Notes: generated by a model not told the origin, from the letters alone. 40,799 nt of DNA from Pseudomonas sp. PB120 (GCF_009761815.1 NZ_RWIN01000048.1:1-40799), one strand, 5' to 3'; counted from the stretch's first letter, positions 9,462 through 17,734 are shown. A program made the numbers and translations.

Positions 9462-9477
9462 TTGAACGACTGTTCAG
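9462..9477. promoter_or_regulatory. Putative TetR/BetI-type operator before the transport operon
   Basis: TTGAAC-GACT-GTTCAG is an imperfect inverted repeat with 6-bp arms, a 4-bp spacer and one mismatch at the outer base. The same arms and spacing recur as TTGAAC-ACAC-GTTCAA at 15488-15503, between the BetI-like regulator and the deacylase. It lies 76 bp upstream of the ATG at 9554, where a promoter is expected. Confidence 0.6.
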
Positions 9478-9553
9478 CTTCGACTATGTTCGTTCCACCT
9501 CCCCGGCTGGTTTGCGCGGGCTTGCGTTTCTTCTATTTGAACGAGGCACTGGC

Positions 9554-11557
9554 ATGCGGTTTTCACCCTTTGTAGAGCGGATTTCAGGCGACGGCGTAGC
9601 CGCCTGGGATATTCACTACGCGGCGTTCGAAGCCCAGCGGCGGGGCGAAGACGTGATCATCCTCAGCGTCGGCGACCCGGATTTCCCCACGCCTGATTTC
9701 ATCACCGACGCCGCGATCCATGCGCTGCGCGAGGGCGATACCCACTACACCGAGATTGCCGGGCGCATGGCGCTGCGTGAAGCCATCGCCGCGCGCTACA
9801 GCACCCTGTTCGGCCGTGAGCTGCAAGCGTCCAGCGTCATCCTGACGGCGGGGGCGCAGAACGCCTTGTTTGCTGCTTCGATGTGCCTGCTGACGGCGGG
9901 CGACGAAGTGATTGCCCTGGACCCGATGTACGTGACCTACGAGGCGACGCTCAAGGCCTCCGGCGCGACCCTGGTGCGCGTGCCGTGCTCGGCAGAAGCG
10001 GATTTCCGGCTGGACGCCGCCGTGCTGGCGAAAGCCATTACCCCGCGCACCCGGGCCATTTTCCTTTCCAATCCGAACAACCCGACCGGCGTGGTGCTCA
10101 GCCGCGAGGAGTTGCAAGCCATCGCCGAACTCGCCATCGCCCATGACCTGTGGGTCGTGGTGGACGAGGTCTACGAAAGCCTGTGCTTCGAGCGCGAACA
10201 CCTGAGCCTGGCGGCGTTGCCGGGCATGGCCGAGCGTTGCGTGGTGATCGGCAGCCTGTCGAAATCCCATGCCATGACCGGCTGGCGCATCGGCTGGATC
10301 ATCGCCGACGACACCCTGGTGGCACATGCCGAAAACCTGGTGTTGAGCATGCTGTACGGCTTGCCGGGGTTTGTCATGGAAGCCGCGCTGGAAGCTGTCA
10401 AAGCCCATGAAGAAGTGACGCACGGCATGCGCGACATCTATCGTCGGCGCCGCGACCTGGTGGTGGCCGGGTTGTCCGACTGCCCGGGTATTTCGGTACT
10501 CAAGCCCGATGCCGGCATGTTTGTGCTGCTGGACGTGCGCGAAACCGGGCTGACCTCGCTGGAGTTTGCCTGGCGGCTGCTGCGCGAGGCCCGGGTCTCG
10601 GTGCTGGATGCCGCCGCGTTTGGCGAGCCGGCCCAGGGTTTCGTGCGGCTGTCGTTCACCCTCGGCGAAGAGCGGCTGGCCCAGGCCTGCCAGCGCATCC
10701 GCGATTTTGTCCTGGTGCTCAAAGGTGAAGCGCCACGGCCGGTGATCAGCCGCGTCACCTGCGAAGCGACCGTGGAACCGGTGGCGGGCAAGACCATGAT
10801 CGAAGTCGATCGCCTGCACAAACGCTTCGGCAACATCGAGGTGCTCAAGGGCGTTTCCCTGACGGCCCGCGAAGGCGATGTGATTTCGCTGATCGGCGCC
10901 AGCGGCTCCGGCAAAAGCACCTTGCTGCGCTGCATCAACATGCTCGAAGTGCCGGACCAAGGGCGCATCCTGGTGGACGGCGAAAGCATCCACCTCAATC
11001 AAACCCGCCCCGGCCTGCCGCTGGTGTCCGACGCCAAGCAGCTGGTGCGCATCCGTTCGAGCCTGGGCATGGTGTTCCAGAACTTCAACCTCTGGCCCCA
11101 TCGCACAGTGCTGGAAAACCTCATCGAAGCGCCGACCCAGGTCCTGCGTGAAAGCCGTGCGGAGGCCACCGAGCGGGCCGAAGCCTTGCTTGAACGCGTG
11201 GGGCTGGCGGCCAAGCGCAACGAGTACCCGGCGTTTCTCTCCGGGGGGCAGCAACAACGGGTGGCAATCGCCCGGGCCCTGGCCATGCGGCCCAAGGTCA
11301 TGCTGTTCGATGAACCCACCTCGGCACTCGACCCGGAACTGGTCGGCGAAGTGCTGCGGGTGATCCGCTCACTCGCGGAAGAAGGCCGGACCATGATCCT
11401 GGTGACCCATGAGATGGCCTTTGCCCGCGATGTCTCCTCCAAAGTCGCCTATTTGCACCAAGGGCTGATTGAAGAAGCCGGTACGCCGGACGAAGTGTTC
11501 GTACACCCACGCAGCGAGCGTTGCCGGCAATTCGTCAACGCTCATCAGACTCGCTAA
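9554..11557 (+). CDS. Fused class I aminotransferase and amino-acid ABC transporter ATPase
   Basis: This 667-residue protein joins two complete enzymes. Residues 1-400 are a fold-type I PLP aminotransferase with NPNNPTG, the aspartate in VVVDEVYES, and the PLP lysine K237 in [12 protein letters not shown]. Residues 415-667 are a polar amino acid (HisP/GlnQ-type) ATPase with Walker [10 protein letters not shown] (448-456), Q-loop [10 protein letters not shown], signature LSGGQQQR, Walker [13 protein letters not shown] and the H-loop in LVTHEM. The junction (about 401-414) is a short linker, and M415 could be an internal start for free ATPase (only a weak GGCGGG precedes it). The start at 9554 has ACGAGG upstream. 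A longer frame to 9365 runs through the operator and repeat and is rejected. The binding protein and permeases that follow complete the importer, so uptake and transamination of the same amino acid may be coupled. Confidence 0.93.
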   Translation: MRFSPFVERISGDGVAAWDIHYAAFEAQRRGEDVIILSVGDPDFPTPDFITDAAIHALREGDTHYTEIAGRMALREAIAARYSTLFGRELQASSVILTAGAQNALFAASMCLLTAGDEVIALDPMYVTYEATLKASGATLVRVPCSAEADFRLDAAVLAKAITPRTRAIFLSNPNNPTGVVLSREELQAIAELAIAHDLWVVVDEVYESLCFEREHLSLAALPGMAERCVVIGSLSKSHAMTGWRIGWIIADDTLVAHAENLVLSMLYGLPGFVMEAALEAVKAHEEVTHGMRDIYRRRRDLVVAGLSDCPGISVLKPDAGMFVLLDVRETGLTSLEFAWRLLREARVSVLDAAAFGEPAQGFVRLSFTLGEERLAQACQRIRDFVLVLKGEAPRPVISRVTCEATVEPVAGKTMIEVDRLHKRFGNIEVLKGVSLTAREGDVISLIGASGSGKSTLLRCINMLEVPDQGRILVDGESIHLNQTRPGLPLVSDAKQLVRIRSSLGMVFQNFNLWPHRTVLENLIEAPTQVLRESRAEATERAEALLERVGLAAKRNEYPAFLSGGQQQRVAIARALAMRPKVMLFDEPTSALDPELVGEVLRVIRSLAEEGRTMILVTHEMAFARDVSSKVAYLHQGLIEEAGTPDEVFVHPRSERCRQFVNAHQTR

Positions 11558-11584
11558 AACATCATAAAAAGACGGGGAACAATC

Positions 11585-12367
11585 ATGGGAAATCGACGTT
11601 TGGCAAACTGGATGACAGGCGTGGCCTGCGTGTTGCTGGCCGGCATGAGCGCGGCACAGGCGCAGCCGATCAGGTTCGCGGTGGCGGCCGAACCCTATCC
11701 GCCCTACACCGAGAAGCAGGCCAACGGTGAGTGGAAAGGTTTTGAAGTCGACCTGATCCACAAGCTGTGCAGCGAAATGAAAGCCGATTGCGAGATCAAG
11801 GAAGTGGCGTGGGACGGGATCATTCCCTCGTTGCTGGCGAAGAAGATCGACGTGATTTTCTCCTCCATGTCCGTCACCGAAGAACGTGAAAAACAGATCG
11901 CCTTCAGCAAGGCCTATTACGATTCGGTGGTCGCGCTGGTCGGACCGAAGGGCACGTCGGTGAAGAAATACCCGGATGACCTCAAGGGCAAGATCATCGG
12001 CGTACAGAACTCCACCGTGAGCGCCAGTTACCTGAAGCAGTACTACGAAAAAATTGCCGACGTGAAGTATTACGACACCCAGGATTCGGCTAACGCTGAC
12101 CTGATTGCCGGCCGTATCGACCTGATGATGGCCGACGGCACCGCCATGGCCGCCTTCGTCAAGACCCCCGACGCCAGCAACCTGGAATACCTCGGCGCGG
12201 TGCCGTATGACCCGGTCTTCGGCAAGGGTGTGGGCGCCGGCCTGCGCAAGGATGACGCCGAGCTCAAGGCCAAGCTCGACAAGGCCATCGCGACCTTGCT
12301 TGCGAGCAAAGACTACGACGACCTGTCCCAGAGCTACTTCGGTACCAGCGTGAAACCGGCGTTCTGA
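11585..12367 (+). CDS. Periplasmic amino-acid-binding protein (LAO/HisJ type)
   Basis: This 260-residue solute-binding protein of family 3 has a signal peptide ending near MSAAQA (about residue 26). It shows the family features GFEVDLIHKLC, the ligand-contacting SSMSVTEEREKQIAFSKAYY, and a C-terminal LRKDDAELKAKLDKAI segment. The pattern resembles the lysine/arginine/ornithine and octopine-type binding proteins, so a basic or derivatised amino acid is likely. The ligand cannot be fixed from sequence alone. It lies 27 bp after the fused ATPase, with GGGGAA before the ATG. The REPIN immediately downstream would be expected to raise its mRNA stability over the permeases, as is common for binding proteins. 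Confidence 0.93.
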   Translation: MGNRRLANWMTGVACVLLAGMSAAQAQPIRFAVAAEPYPPYTEKQANGEWKGFEVDLIHKLCSEMKADCEIKEVAWDGIIPSLLAKKIDVIFSSMSVTEEREKQIAFSKAYYDSVVALVGPKGTSVKKYPDDLKGKIIGVQNSTVSASYLKQYYEKIADVKYYDTQDSANADLIAGRIDLMMADGTAMAAFVKTPDASNLEYLGAVPYDPVFGKGVGAGLRKDDAELKAKLDKAIATLLASKDYDDLSQSYFGTSVKPAF

Positions 12368-12390
12368 TAACCGTTGGTTAACATCCAACT

Positions 12391-12495
12391 CCTGTAGGAG
12401 CGAGCTTGCTCGCGAAGGACGCCCAGACAACGCGGGCACTCAGACAGCCCGCGTCTTCGTTTACGGCCTTCGCGAGCAAGCTCGCTCCTGCAGGG
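12391..12495. repeat. REPIN between binding protein and permease genes
   Basis: Outer arms CCTGTAGGAGCGAGCTTGCT (12391-12410) and AGCAAGCTCGCTCCTGCAGG (12475-12494) are almost perfect inverted repeats. The inner part contains CGCGGGC (12431-12437) and GCCCGCG (12447-12453), followed by a pyrimidine-rich stretch, giving a second hairpin. Both the arms and the inner ACAACGCG...CAGACAGC core are shared with the copy at 16590-16691. Confidence 0.88.
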
Positions 12496-12535
12496 GGACG
12501 GTGGTGATTTGAAGTGCGTGACCGGAGAGCCAGTA

Positions 12536-13240
12536 ATGTTCGAGTTGATCAATTTCAGCGAACAAGGATGGGGCAGTGCGCTGTTGAAAGGGCTCTGGAT
12601 GACCCTGCAGATTTCCGCCGGGGCGTTTGTGGTCGGGCTGTTCATCGGGCTGGTGGTGGCCTGCCTGAAACTGGGCGCACCGAAACCGATTGCGGCGCTG
12701 ATGCGCGGCTACACCACCTTGTTCCGCGCTGTGCCGGAGTTGTTGCTGATCCTGTTGCTGTACTACGTCGGTTCCATGCTCCTCAATTCGCTGATGGCCA
12801 GGATGGGTTACGACGCAGTGAACGTCAGCGGTCCCTTGGCCGCGATCCTGGTGCTGGGATTGGTGCAGGGCGCCTACGCCTCGGAGATTTTCCGCGCGGC
12901 GATCCAGGCGATTCCCTTCGGCCAGATCGAAGCGGCGCGGGCGTTCGGCCTGAGCGGGTTCGGCCTGTTCCGGCGCGTCACGCTGCCGATCATGGCGCCC
13001 TATGCGATGGCGGGCATGGCCAACCTGTGGATCAACCTGATCAAGGACAGCGCGCTGATCAGCGTGGTCGGCACCAACGAGCTGCTGTACACCGCCAAGC
13101 AAGGCGCGGGTTCGACGCGTCATTACCTGTTGTTCTACCTCACGGCTGCGGCGTTGTATTACGCGGTGACGTTGGTGTCCAACTACCTGTCGGGACGGCT
13201 TGAGCGACGCATCCGTCGCTGGATGCCTTTGGCTGAGTGA
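12536..13240 (+). CDS. Amino acid ABC transporter permease (HisQ type)
   Basis: This 234-residue inner-membrane permease belongs to the His/Glu/Gln/Arg/opine family. It has about five hydrophobic segments, the TTLFRAVPELLLILLLYY region typical of these permeases, and the EAA loop EAARAFGLSGFGLFRRVTLP that docks on the ATPase. The ATG at 12536 is preceded by CCGGAGAGC with good spacing. A longer frame from 12509 begins inside the spacer and lacks such a site. It ends in overlap with or adjacent to the second permease, with which it should form the heterodimeric channel energised by the fused ATPase at 9554. Confidence 0.92.
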   Translation: MFELINFSEQGWGSALLKGLWMTLQISAGAFVVGLFIGLVVACLKLGAPKPIAALMRGYTTLFRAVPELLLILLLYYVGSMLLNSLMARMGYDAVNVSGPLAAILVLGLVQGAYASEIFRAAIQAIPFGQIEAARAFGLSGFGLFRRVTLPIMAPYAMAGMANLWINLIKDSALISVVGTNELLYTAKQGAGSTRHYLLFYLTAAALYYAVTLVSNYLSGRLERRIRRWMPLAE

Positions 13241-13245
13241 ATGAC

Positions 13246-13944
13246 ATGATTCCAGCGTGGATAGTTGAATACGCGGCGCTGTTGGGCCGGGGGCTGCAAA
13301 CGACCATCACCATCCTGATGATCTCCATGGTCTTCGGTTTCATGCTGGCGGTGCTGGTGGCGTTGGCGCGGATCTCGAAAAACAAAGTGATCGCCAAGGC
13401 CAGCCTGTTTTACACCAGCGTCTTGCGCGGTACGCCGCTGCTGATCCAGATCTACATTTTCTACTACGGGCTCGGCAGCCTGTTCTCGCAATTTCCGCTG
13501 ATACGCGGCAGCTTTCTGTGGCCGTACCTGCGTGACGGTTACTGGTACATCGTGTTCGCCCTGGTGCTGTCGGTGGGGGCCTATGTCGGTGAAGTGATTC
13601 GCGGCGGCCTGCTGGCGGTGCCCAAAGGCGAGATGGAAGCCGCATCGGCCTTCGGCATGACCCCGCGCCAGTCGCTGCTGCGGGTACGCTTGCCACGAGC
13701 AATGCGCTTGCTGTTGCCAACCCTGGCCGGCGAAACCGTGATGCTGCTCAAGTCCACGGCGCTGGCCTCGACGATTGCGATCATCGACCTGCTCGGCGCG
13801 GCGAACGTGGTGCGGGCGCAAACCCTTCAGGTGTATGAACCGTTGCTGCTGGTGGCCGCGGTGTATGTCTGCCTGACGTTCCTGATCGAGGCGCTGTTCG
13901 CCTTCGCCGAACGGCGCGGAACGCCGATTCGCAGGTCAGTGTGA
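13246..13944 (+). CDS. Amino acid ABC transporter permease (HisM type)
   Basis: This 232-residue permease is the partner of the preceding one. It carries VLRGTPLLIQIYIFYYG and the EAA loop EAASAFGMTPRQSLLRVRLP. An in-frame GTG at 13237 overlaps the previous stop codon and would add three residues. I chose ATG 13246 because GAGTGA lies just upstream, but either is possible. The stop overlaps the start of the next gene by one base (TGATG). This indicates translational coupling of both permeases with the DMT exporter. Confidence 0.9.
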   Translation: MIPAWIVEYAALLGRGLQTTITILMISMVFGFMLAVLVALARISKNKVIAKASLFYTSVLRGTPLLIQIYIFYYGLGSLFSQFPLIRGSFLWPYLRDGYWYIVFALVLSVGAYVGEVIRGGLLAVPKGEMEAASAFGMTPRQSLLRVRLPRAMRLLLPTLAGETVMLLKSTALASTIAIIDLLGAANVVRAQTLQVYEPLLLVAAVYVCLTFLIEALFAFAERRGTPIRRSV

Positions 13945-14951
13945 TGACGGCGCCACGGATCGTCGACCGCTCGTTGCAGGGCATCGGCCTGTGCACCCTG
14001 GGCTACGCGTTCCTGGCGTTGCAGGACGCGGTGATCAAATGGCTGGTGGCCGATTATTCGGTGGTCACCATTCTGTTCTGGCGCAGCCTCGTGGTGGTGC
14101 TTGCGTGTTTGCTGGCGGGGCGGTTGCGTCTGGTCAAACGGGCCTGGCGCTCGCCCAGCCGCCGCTTGCTGGTGGTGCGCGGCCTGCTGTCGATTGTGGC
14201 CTGGGTGTTGTATTACACGGCGGCGCGGGACCTGACCCTGGCGGAAATGACCACGCTGTATTTTTCGGCACCGATCATGGTCACGGTGTTGGCGGCGTTG
14301 ATTCTCAAGGAGCGGGCCAGCCGCTGGCAGTGGTTCTCGCTGATCATCGGGTTTATCGGGGTGGTCATCGCCTGTCGCCCGAGCAACATCGCCGACCCTT
14401 TGCCGATTGTGCTGACGCTGCTGGCTGCGATGTGCTGGGCGTTCACCTACATCCAGTTGCGGCAGGTGGATGACCAGACCTCGGTGCTGGAGCAGATGCT
14501 GATCACCAACGTCGTGTTTGTGCTGTGCATGACGGTCGCATTGCCGTGGACCTACACCCCGGCGCCGACCCCGGCCTGGCTCGGAATGCTCGCTGCCGGG
14601 ATGGTGGGCGGCATCGGCCAGTTCCTGTTGTTCGCCAGTTTTCAGCGCGCCACCGCGACCTTGCTGGCGCCGTTCGAGTACACCGGGTTGATCTGGGCCT
14701 TCGCGCTGTCGAGCCTGATCTGGGGCACGCTGATGGACGTGTCGCTGATGATCGGTGCCGGGTTGATCGCGGTCAGCGGCACCCTGGCAATGATCGTCGG
14801 GCGCCACCCCTCACATGACGTCGTCGGTGCTGAATGCTCCGTGACGCAACCCCTTTACCCAGCAGCGGCAGATGTGGAGGCCGTTGGCGGGGCTGAAGGT
14901 TTCGGGGTTCAGGCACCACTCGATCCAGAGGCCGTCGAGCATCGCCGATAA
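13944..14951 (+). CDS. DMT-superfamily (EamA) transporter with a C-terminal tail antisense to the regulator
   Basis: This 335-residue inner-membrane protein has two EamA repeats and about ten helices. Examples are LGYAFLALQDAVIKWLV, VLYYTAARDLTLAEMTTLYFSAPIMV, and the second-repeat FASFQRATATLLAPFEYTGLIWA. EamA proteins are usually metabolite or amino acid exporters, so it may release an end product of the pathway. It is the fifth gene of the transport operon and its start overlaps the preceding stop. The recognisable protein ends near residue 290. The last 45 or so residues (from about 14811) are non-hydrophobic and are encoded opposite the 3' end of the TetR gene. The real ancestral stop has probably been lost. 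Confidence 0.9.
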   Translation: MTAPRIVDRSLQGIGLCTLGYAFLALQDAVIKWLVADYSVVTILFWRSLVVVLACLLAGRLRLVKRAWRSPSRRLLVVRGLLSIVAWVLYYTAARDLTLAEMTTLYFSAPIMVTVLAALILKERASRWQWFSLIIGFIGVVIACRPSNIADPLPIVLTLLAAMCWAFTYIQLRQVDDQTSVLEQMLITNVVFVLCMTVALPWTYTPAPTPAWLGMLAAGMVGGIGQFLLFASFQRATATLLAPFEYTGLIWAFALSSLIWGTLMDVSLMIGAGLIAVSGTLAMIVGRHPSHDVVGAECSVTQPLYPAAADVEAVGGAEGFGVQAPLDPEAVEHRR

Positions 14952-15446
14952 ACCGATGGCGGCCAGGCGGGTGTCGTGGATCGTGAAACCTTCGCTGGCC
15001 GCCAGGTCGTCGAGCAATTGGCAGAGCAGGTCGAGGTAGGCGCGGTAGCTTTTTTCATGGGACTGGCTGACGTGTTCGGAGTGACGGATCAGGCTCCAGA
15101 ACACCACCCAGGCGCCGAGCAATTTCGGGTCCAGCACCCGTGGTGAAAATGAACCGGTGAGGAACGCGTCCATCTTTTCGGCCGGTGTGCCGGCCTGGGC
15201 GATTTCCTGATACAGCGCGGTGGTCAGTTCACTCGCGAGCTTTTGGTAGGTGTCGGCGATCAAGGCATCGATGCTGCCGAAATGATGGTTGAGCAAGCCA
15301 ACGGACACCCCGGCCTCGGTCGCGATACGCCGCACGGAAATACCGGCGTGCCCGTCGCGGACCAGGCAGCGCAGGGTGGCGGCCACCAGCATTTCGCGAC
15401 GCTCGTCGGGTTCGGCACGACGGTTTTTATTGGCGAGGATTGTCAC
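14811..15446 (-). CDS. BetI-like TetR-family repressor
   Basis: This 211-residue regulator has an N-terminal TetR helix-turn-helix (ISVRRIATEAGVSVGLLNHHFG). Its ligand domain shares BetI-like elements, WVVFWSLIRHS and LSAMLDGLWIEWCLNPE. The start is most likely the GTG at 15446, because AAGGA lies 8 bases upstream. A TTG-initiated frame to 15503 would run through the operator palindrome. The gene is convergent with, and overlaps by 141 bp, the DMT gene. It is divergent from the deacylase at 15565. A 16-bp palindrome lies in the intergenic region and near-matches one before the fused aminotransferase gene, so it probably represses itself, the deacylase and the importer operon. The inducer is unknown. 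Choline-type ligands are not implied by the similarity alone. Confidence 0.88.
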   Translation of the reverse strand: MTILANKNRRAEPDERREMLVAATLRCLVRDGHAGISVRRIATEAGVSVGLLNHHFGSIDALIADTYQKLASELTTALYQEIAQAGTPAEKMDAFLTGSFSPRVLDPKLLGAWVVFWSLIRHSEHVSQSHEKSYRAYLDLLCQLLDDLAASEGFTIHDTRLAAIGLSAMLDGLWIEWCLNPETFSPANGLHICRCWVKGLRHGAFSTDDVM

Positions 15447-15487
15447 GAGGGGCGTCCTTGGGTGCAGTGCCTGGTTGTCGAGCTTAG

Positions 15488-15503
15488 TTGAACACACGTT
15501 CAA
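15488..15503. promoter_or_regulatory. Putative operator of the BetI-like repressor
   Basis: TTGAAC-ACAC-GTTCAA is a perfect 6-bp inverted repeat with a 4-bp spacer, in the 118-bp gap between the divergent repressor and deacylase genes. It lies 42 bp upstream of the repressor GTG and 62 bp upstream of the deacylase ATG. The same arms and spacer length occur at 9462-9477. Confidence 0.65.
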
Positions 15504-15564
15504 TCACCACCCGCGACAGCGGCAAAGCAGCGGTTTTTAACGGTCATGACGGGAGGACAAGCGG

Positions 15565-16581
15565 ATGGCGCAGGATATTTCGTTCAATGTTCGCAACAAC
15601 AACGGTGGCACGGTGCAGGTCGGCGCCTGGCGTTTCGAAGGCAATGGCAGCGGGCCGACCGTGCATTTGCAGGCCGGTGTGCACGCCGATGAAATCGCCG
15701 GGATGCTGGTCCTGCATGTGTTGATGCAGCGCCTGCAAGTCGCCGAGGCCGAGGGCCGGCTCAAGGGCAGCATCACGGTAGTGCCGCAAGCCAATCCGCT
15801 GGGCATCGGCCAGTTTCGCCAGGGGCGCATTCTTGGTCGTTTTCACGACGCCACCGGGCACAACTTCAACCGTTCGTTCGACCAGTCCGCGGCCATGGCC
15901 CAGCCGTCGACCAACGTTCAGGAATGGCAAAAAAAACTGGTGCAGCTCGCGTCTTCGGCTCAGGTCATGCTCGACCTGCACACTGACGACCAGGCCTTGC
16001 CGTACCTCTACGTTCACCGCCGCTTCTGGCCGCGCGGCCGCGACTTGGCCGCCGCGCTGAAAATGGACGTGGCGATCATCTGGGACGACGGCGGCGATGG
16101 CTCCTTCGAGGAAACCATCATTGCGCCCTGGCTGCGCGAGGGCGTCACCGACCAGCACATGGCGGCGACGCTGGAGCTGCGTGGACAGGGCGATGTCAGC
16201 GACCGGTTTGCCACGCAGGATGCCGAAGGACTGTACGCCTGGCTCTGCAGTCATGGGGTGATTGATGACGCCGTGACGCCGGGCGACTGGCCCGTCGAGG
16301 CGATGGAAATGGGCCACATGGAAACCCTGCTCGCACCGCAACCGGGAGTGCTCATCTTTGAAAAGGAACTGGGGGATTTCGTCGAAGAAGGGCAGCGGTT
16401 TGCGCGGATTCTCGGGCGACCGGGGGACCCGTCCAGCGAAGTGGTGTTGTACGCCGAGCAAGCGGGGCGGATGGTGACGCGCTACCGCGACCGGCTGGTG
16501 CCGCAGGGCATGGTGGTGGCGAAATTCACCGGTAGTCGCGTTTCGCGCAACTGGAGCGGCGGGTTGCTGGACCCGAACTGA
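15565..16581 (+). CDS. AstE/AspA-type zinc deacylase (M14-like)
   Basis: This 338-residue enzyme belongs to the succinylglutamate desuccinylase/aspartoacylase family, which removes N-acyl groups from amino acids. Zinc ligands are H40 and E43 in GVHADEIAG and H139 in LDLHTDDQ. The C-terminal 80 residues (GVLIFEKELGDFVEEGQ onward) form the lipoyl-like beta domain common in this family. The ATG is preceded by GGGAGGA. It shares an operator-like palindrome with the amino acid importer and aminotransferase. The simplest pathway is import of an N-acyl amino acid or acylated diamine, deacylation here, then transamination. A DoeB-like (acetyl-diaminobutyrate) activity is one possibility, but no other ectoine genes are seen. 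Confidence 0.88.
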   Translation: MAQDISFNVRNNNGGTVQVGAWRFEGNGSGPTVHLQAGVHADEIAGMLVLHVLMQRLQVAEAEGRLKGSITVVPQANPLGIGQFRQGRILGRFHDATGHNFNRSFDQSAAMAQPSTNVQEWQKKLVQLASSAQVMLDLHTDDQALPYLYVHRRFWPRGRDLAAALKMDVAIIWDDGGDGSFEETIIAPWLREGVTDQHMAATLELRGQGDVSDRFATQDAEGLYAWLCSHGVIDDAVTPGDWPVEAMEMGHMETLLAPQPGVLIFEKELGDFVEEGQRFARILGRPGDPSSEVVLYAEQAGRMVTRYRDRLVPQGMVVAKFTGSRVSRNWSGGLLDPN

Positions 16582-16589
16582 TGTGACCT

Positions 16590-16691
16590 TGTAGGAGCGA
16601 GCACGCTCGCGAAGAACGTCCGGACAACGCGTTTATTCAGACAGCACGCGTATACGTTCACGTCCATCGCGAGCAGGCTCGCTCCCACAGG
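16590..16691. repeat. REPIN, same subfamily as the copy at 12391
   Basis: Left arm TGTAGGAGCGAGCACGCTCG (16590-16609) and right arm CGCGAGCAGGCTCGCTCCCA (16668-16687) are inverted. The inner core GGACAACGCG...CAGACAGCACGCG matches the core at 12391-12495. It fills the gap between the convergent deacylase and ppk2 genes. Confidence 0.87.
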
Positions 16692-16705
16692 GGTGTGGTG
16701 TTGGG

Positions 16706-17623
16706 TTAATACACCTGCGGCACAATGATTTCCGGCGGCGTCGGGTTACGCGAGTAGTCTTCCTGGCGCACGCGCTCCGGCAGTTCGATCACTGCCTGCT
16801 CGACTTCTTCGTAAGGCATCTGCCCCAGCAAATGGCTGATGCAGTTGAGTCGGGCTTTTTTCTTGTCGTCCGCTTGCACCACCCACCACGGCGCTTCGCT
16901 GATATGGGTGCGTTCGAGCATGATTTCCTTGGCCTTGGTGTAGGCCTCCCAGCGGCGACGAGACTCCAGGTCCATCGGGCTGAGTTTCCATTGCTTGAGC
17001 GGGTCATGAATGCGGCTGAGAAAGCGCAGGTGTTGTTCCTGGTCGGAAATCGAGAACCAGTACTTGATCAGCTGAATACCCGAGCGCGCGAGCATCCGTT
17101 CGAATTCCGGCACGGTACGGAAGAACTCTTCGTATTGGTCAGCGTTGCAAAAACCCATGACTTGCTCGACCCCGGCGCGGTTGTACCAGCTGCGGTCGAA
17201 CAGCACGATTTCGCCCGCGGCCGGCAGGTGCGAAACGTACCGCTGGAAATACCATTGGGTGCGTTCGCGGTCGTTCGGCGCGGGCAGGGCAGCTACCCGG
17301 CAGACCCGTGGGTTGAGGCGCTGGGTAATGCGCTTGATCACGCCGCCCTTGCCGGCCGCATCGCGACCTTCGAACAGAATCACCACCTTGTGCCCGGTTT
17401 TCACCACCCAGCTTTGCAGCTTCACCAGTTCGCCTTGCAGGCGGAACAGTTCGCTGAAATAGCGGCGTCGTGCTTCTTTTTCGCTGCTGTCGCCGGCGTG
17501 CTCATCGAACAGCGCGTTGAGGTCGTGATCGTCCTCCAGCAATTCCAGCTCCAGCTCTTCGTCACTGTGATCGAGCAGCTCGCGACGAATGCGTTGCATC
17601 AGGGTGTCGTTGTTCAACAGCAT
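16706..17623 (-). CDS. ppk2: Polyphosphate kinase 2
   Basis: This 305-residue cytoplasmic kinase transfers phosphate between polyphosphate and nucleoside di- or monophosphates. It has Walker A GRDAAGKGG (86-94), the lid region and Walker B FDRSWYNR, plus VEQVMGFC and the PPK2 core WYFQRYVSHLPAAGEIVLFD. A single PPK2 domain with an acidic N-terminal extension of about 50 residues fits class I-type enzymes. The ATG at 17623 has GGGAG at proper spacing. A longer frame to 17668 lacks one. It is divergent from a ppx/gppA-like gene. A perfect 7-bp direct repeat with a 4-bp gap lies 50 bp upstream in the orientation of a Pho box, so control by PhoB under phosphate limitation is likely. Confidence 0.93.
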   Translation of the reverse strand: MLLNNDTLMQRIRRELLDHSDEELELELLEDDHDLNALFDEHAGDSSEKEARRRYFSELFRLQGELVKLQSWVVKTGHKVVILFEGRDAAGKGGVIKRITQRLNPRVCRVAALPAPNDRERTQWYFQRYVSHLPAAGEIVLFDRSWYNRAGVEQVMGFCNADQYEEFFRTVPEFERMLARSGIQLIKYWFSISDQEQHLRFLSRIHDPLKQWKLSPMDLESRRRWEAYTKAKEIMLERTHISEAPWWVVQADDKKKARLNCISHLLGQMPYEEVEQAVIELPERVRQEDYSRNPTPPEIIVPQVY

Positions 17624-17672
17624 GGTGGGAACTCCCGACGAAGGTGAAAGTGGCCATGCTAGGCCCACAGAT

Positions 17673-17690
17673 GTGACGGACCGGTGACGG
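17673..17690 (-). promoter_or_regulatory. Pho-box-like direct repeat facing ppk2
   Basis: On the minus strand CCGTCAC-CGGT-CCGTCAC is a perfect 7-bp direct repeat with the 4-bp spacer of a Pho box (consensus CTGTCAT-N4-CTGTCAT, 5 of 7 in each half). Eleven bases further downstream lies TAGCAT, a reasonable -10 element, at the spacing expected when PhoB replaces -35 recognition. Confidence 0.55.
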
Positions 17691-17716
17691 TGACCGTTGA
17701 TGCAAAAAAAAACCGG

Positions 17717-17734
17717 GTGTCATCTGGGTGTCAC
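17717..17734 (+). promoter_or_regulatory. Pho-box-like direct repeat facing the ppx-like gene
   Basis: GTGTCAT-CTGG-GTGTCAC matches the Pho box consensus in 6 and 5 of 7 positions with the correct 4-bp spacer. A CAGCAT -10-like element follows 11 bases later (17746-17751). The site lies 87 bp upstream of the ATG at 17822. Together with the site at 17673 it makes a divergent pair. Confidence 0.6.

Noticed and set aside
10796..11557. Using the ATPase half of the fused aminotransferase gene as the missing motor of the giant-protein export locus
   Set aside because: It is a HisP/GlnQ-type importer ATPase with its own binding protein and permeases directly behind it, over 7 kb from the export operon.
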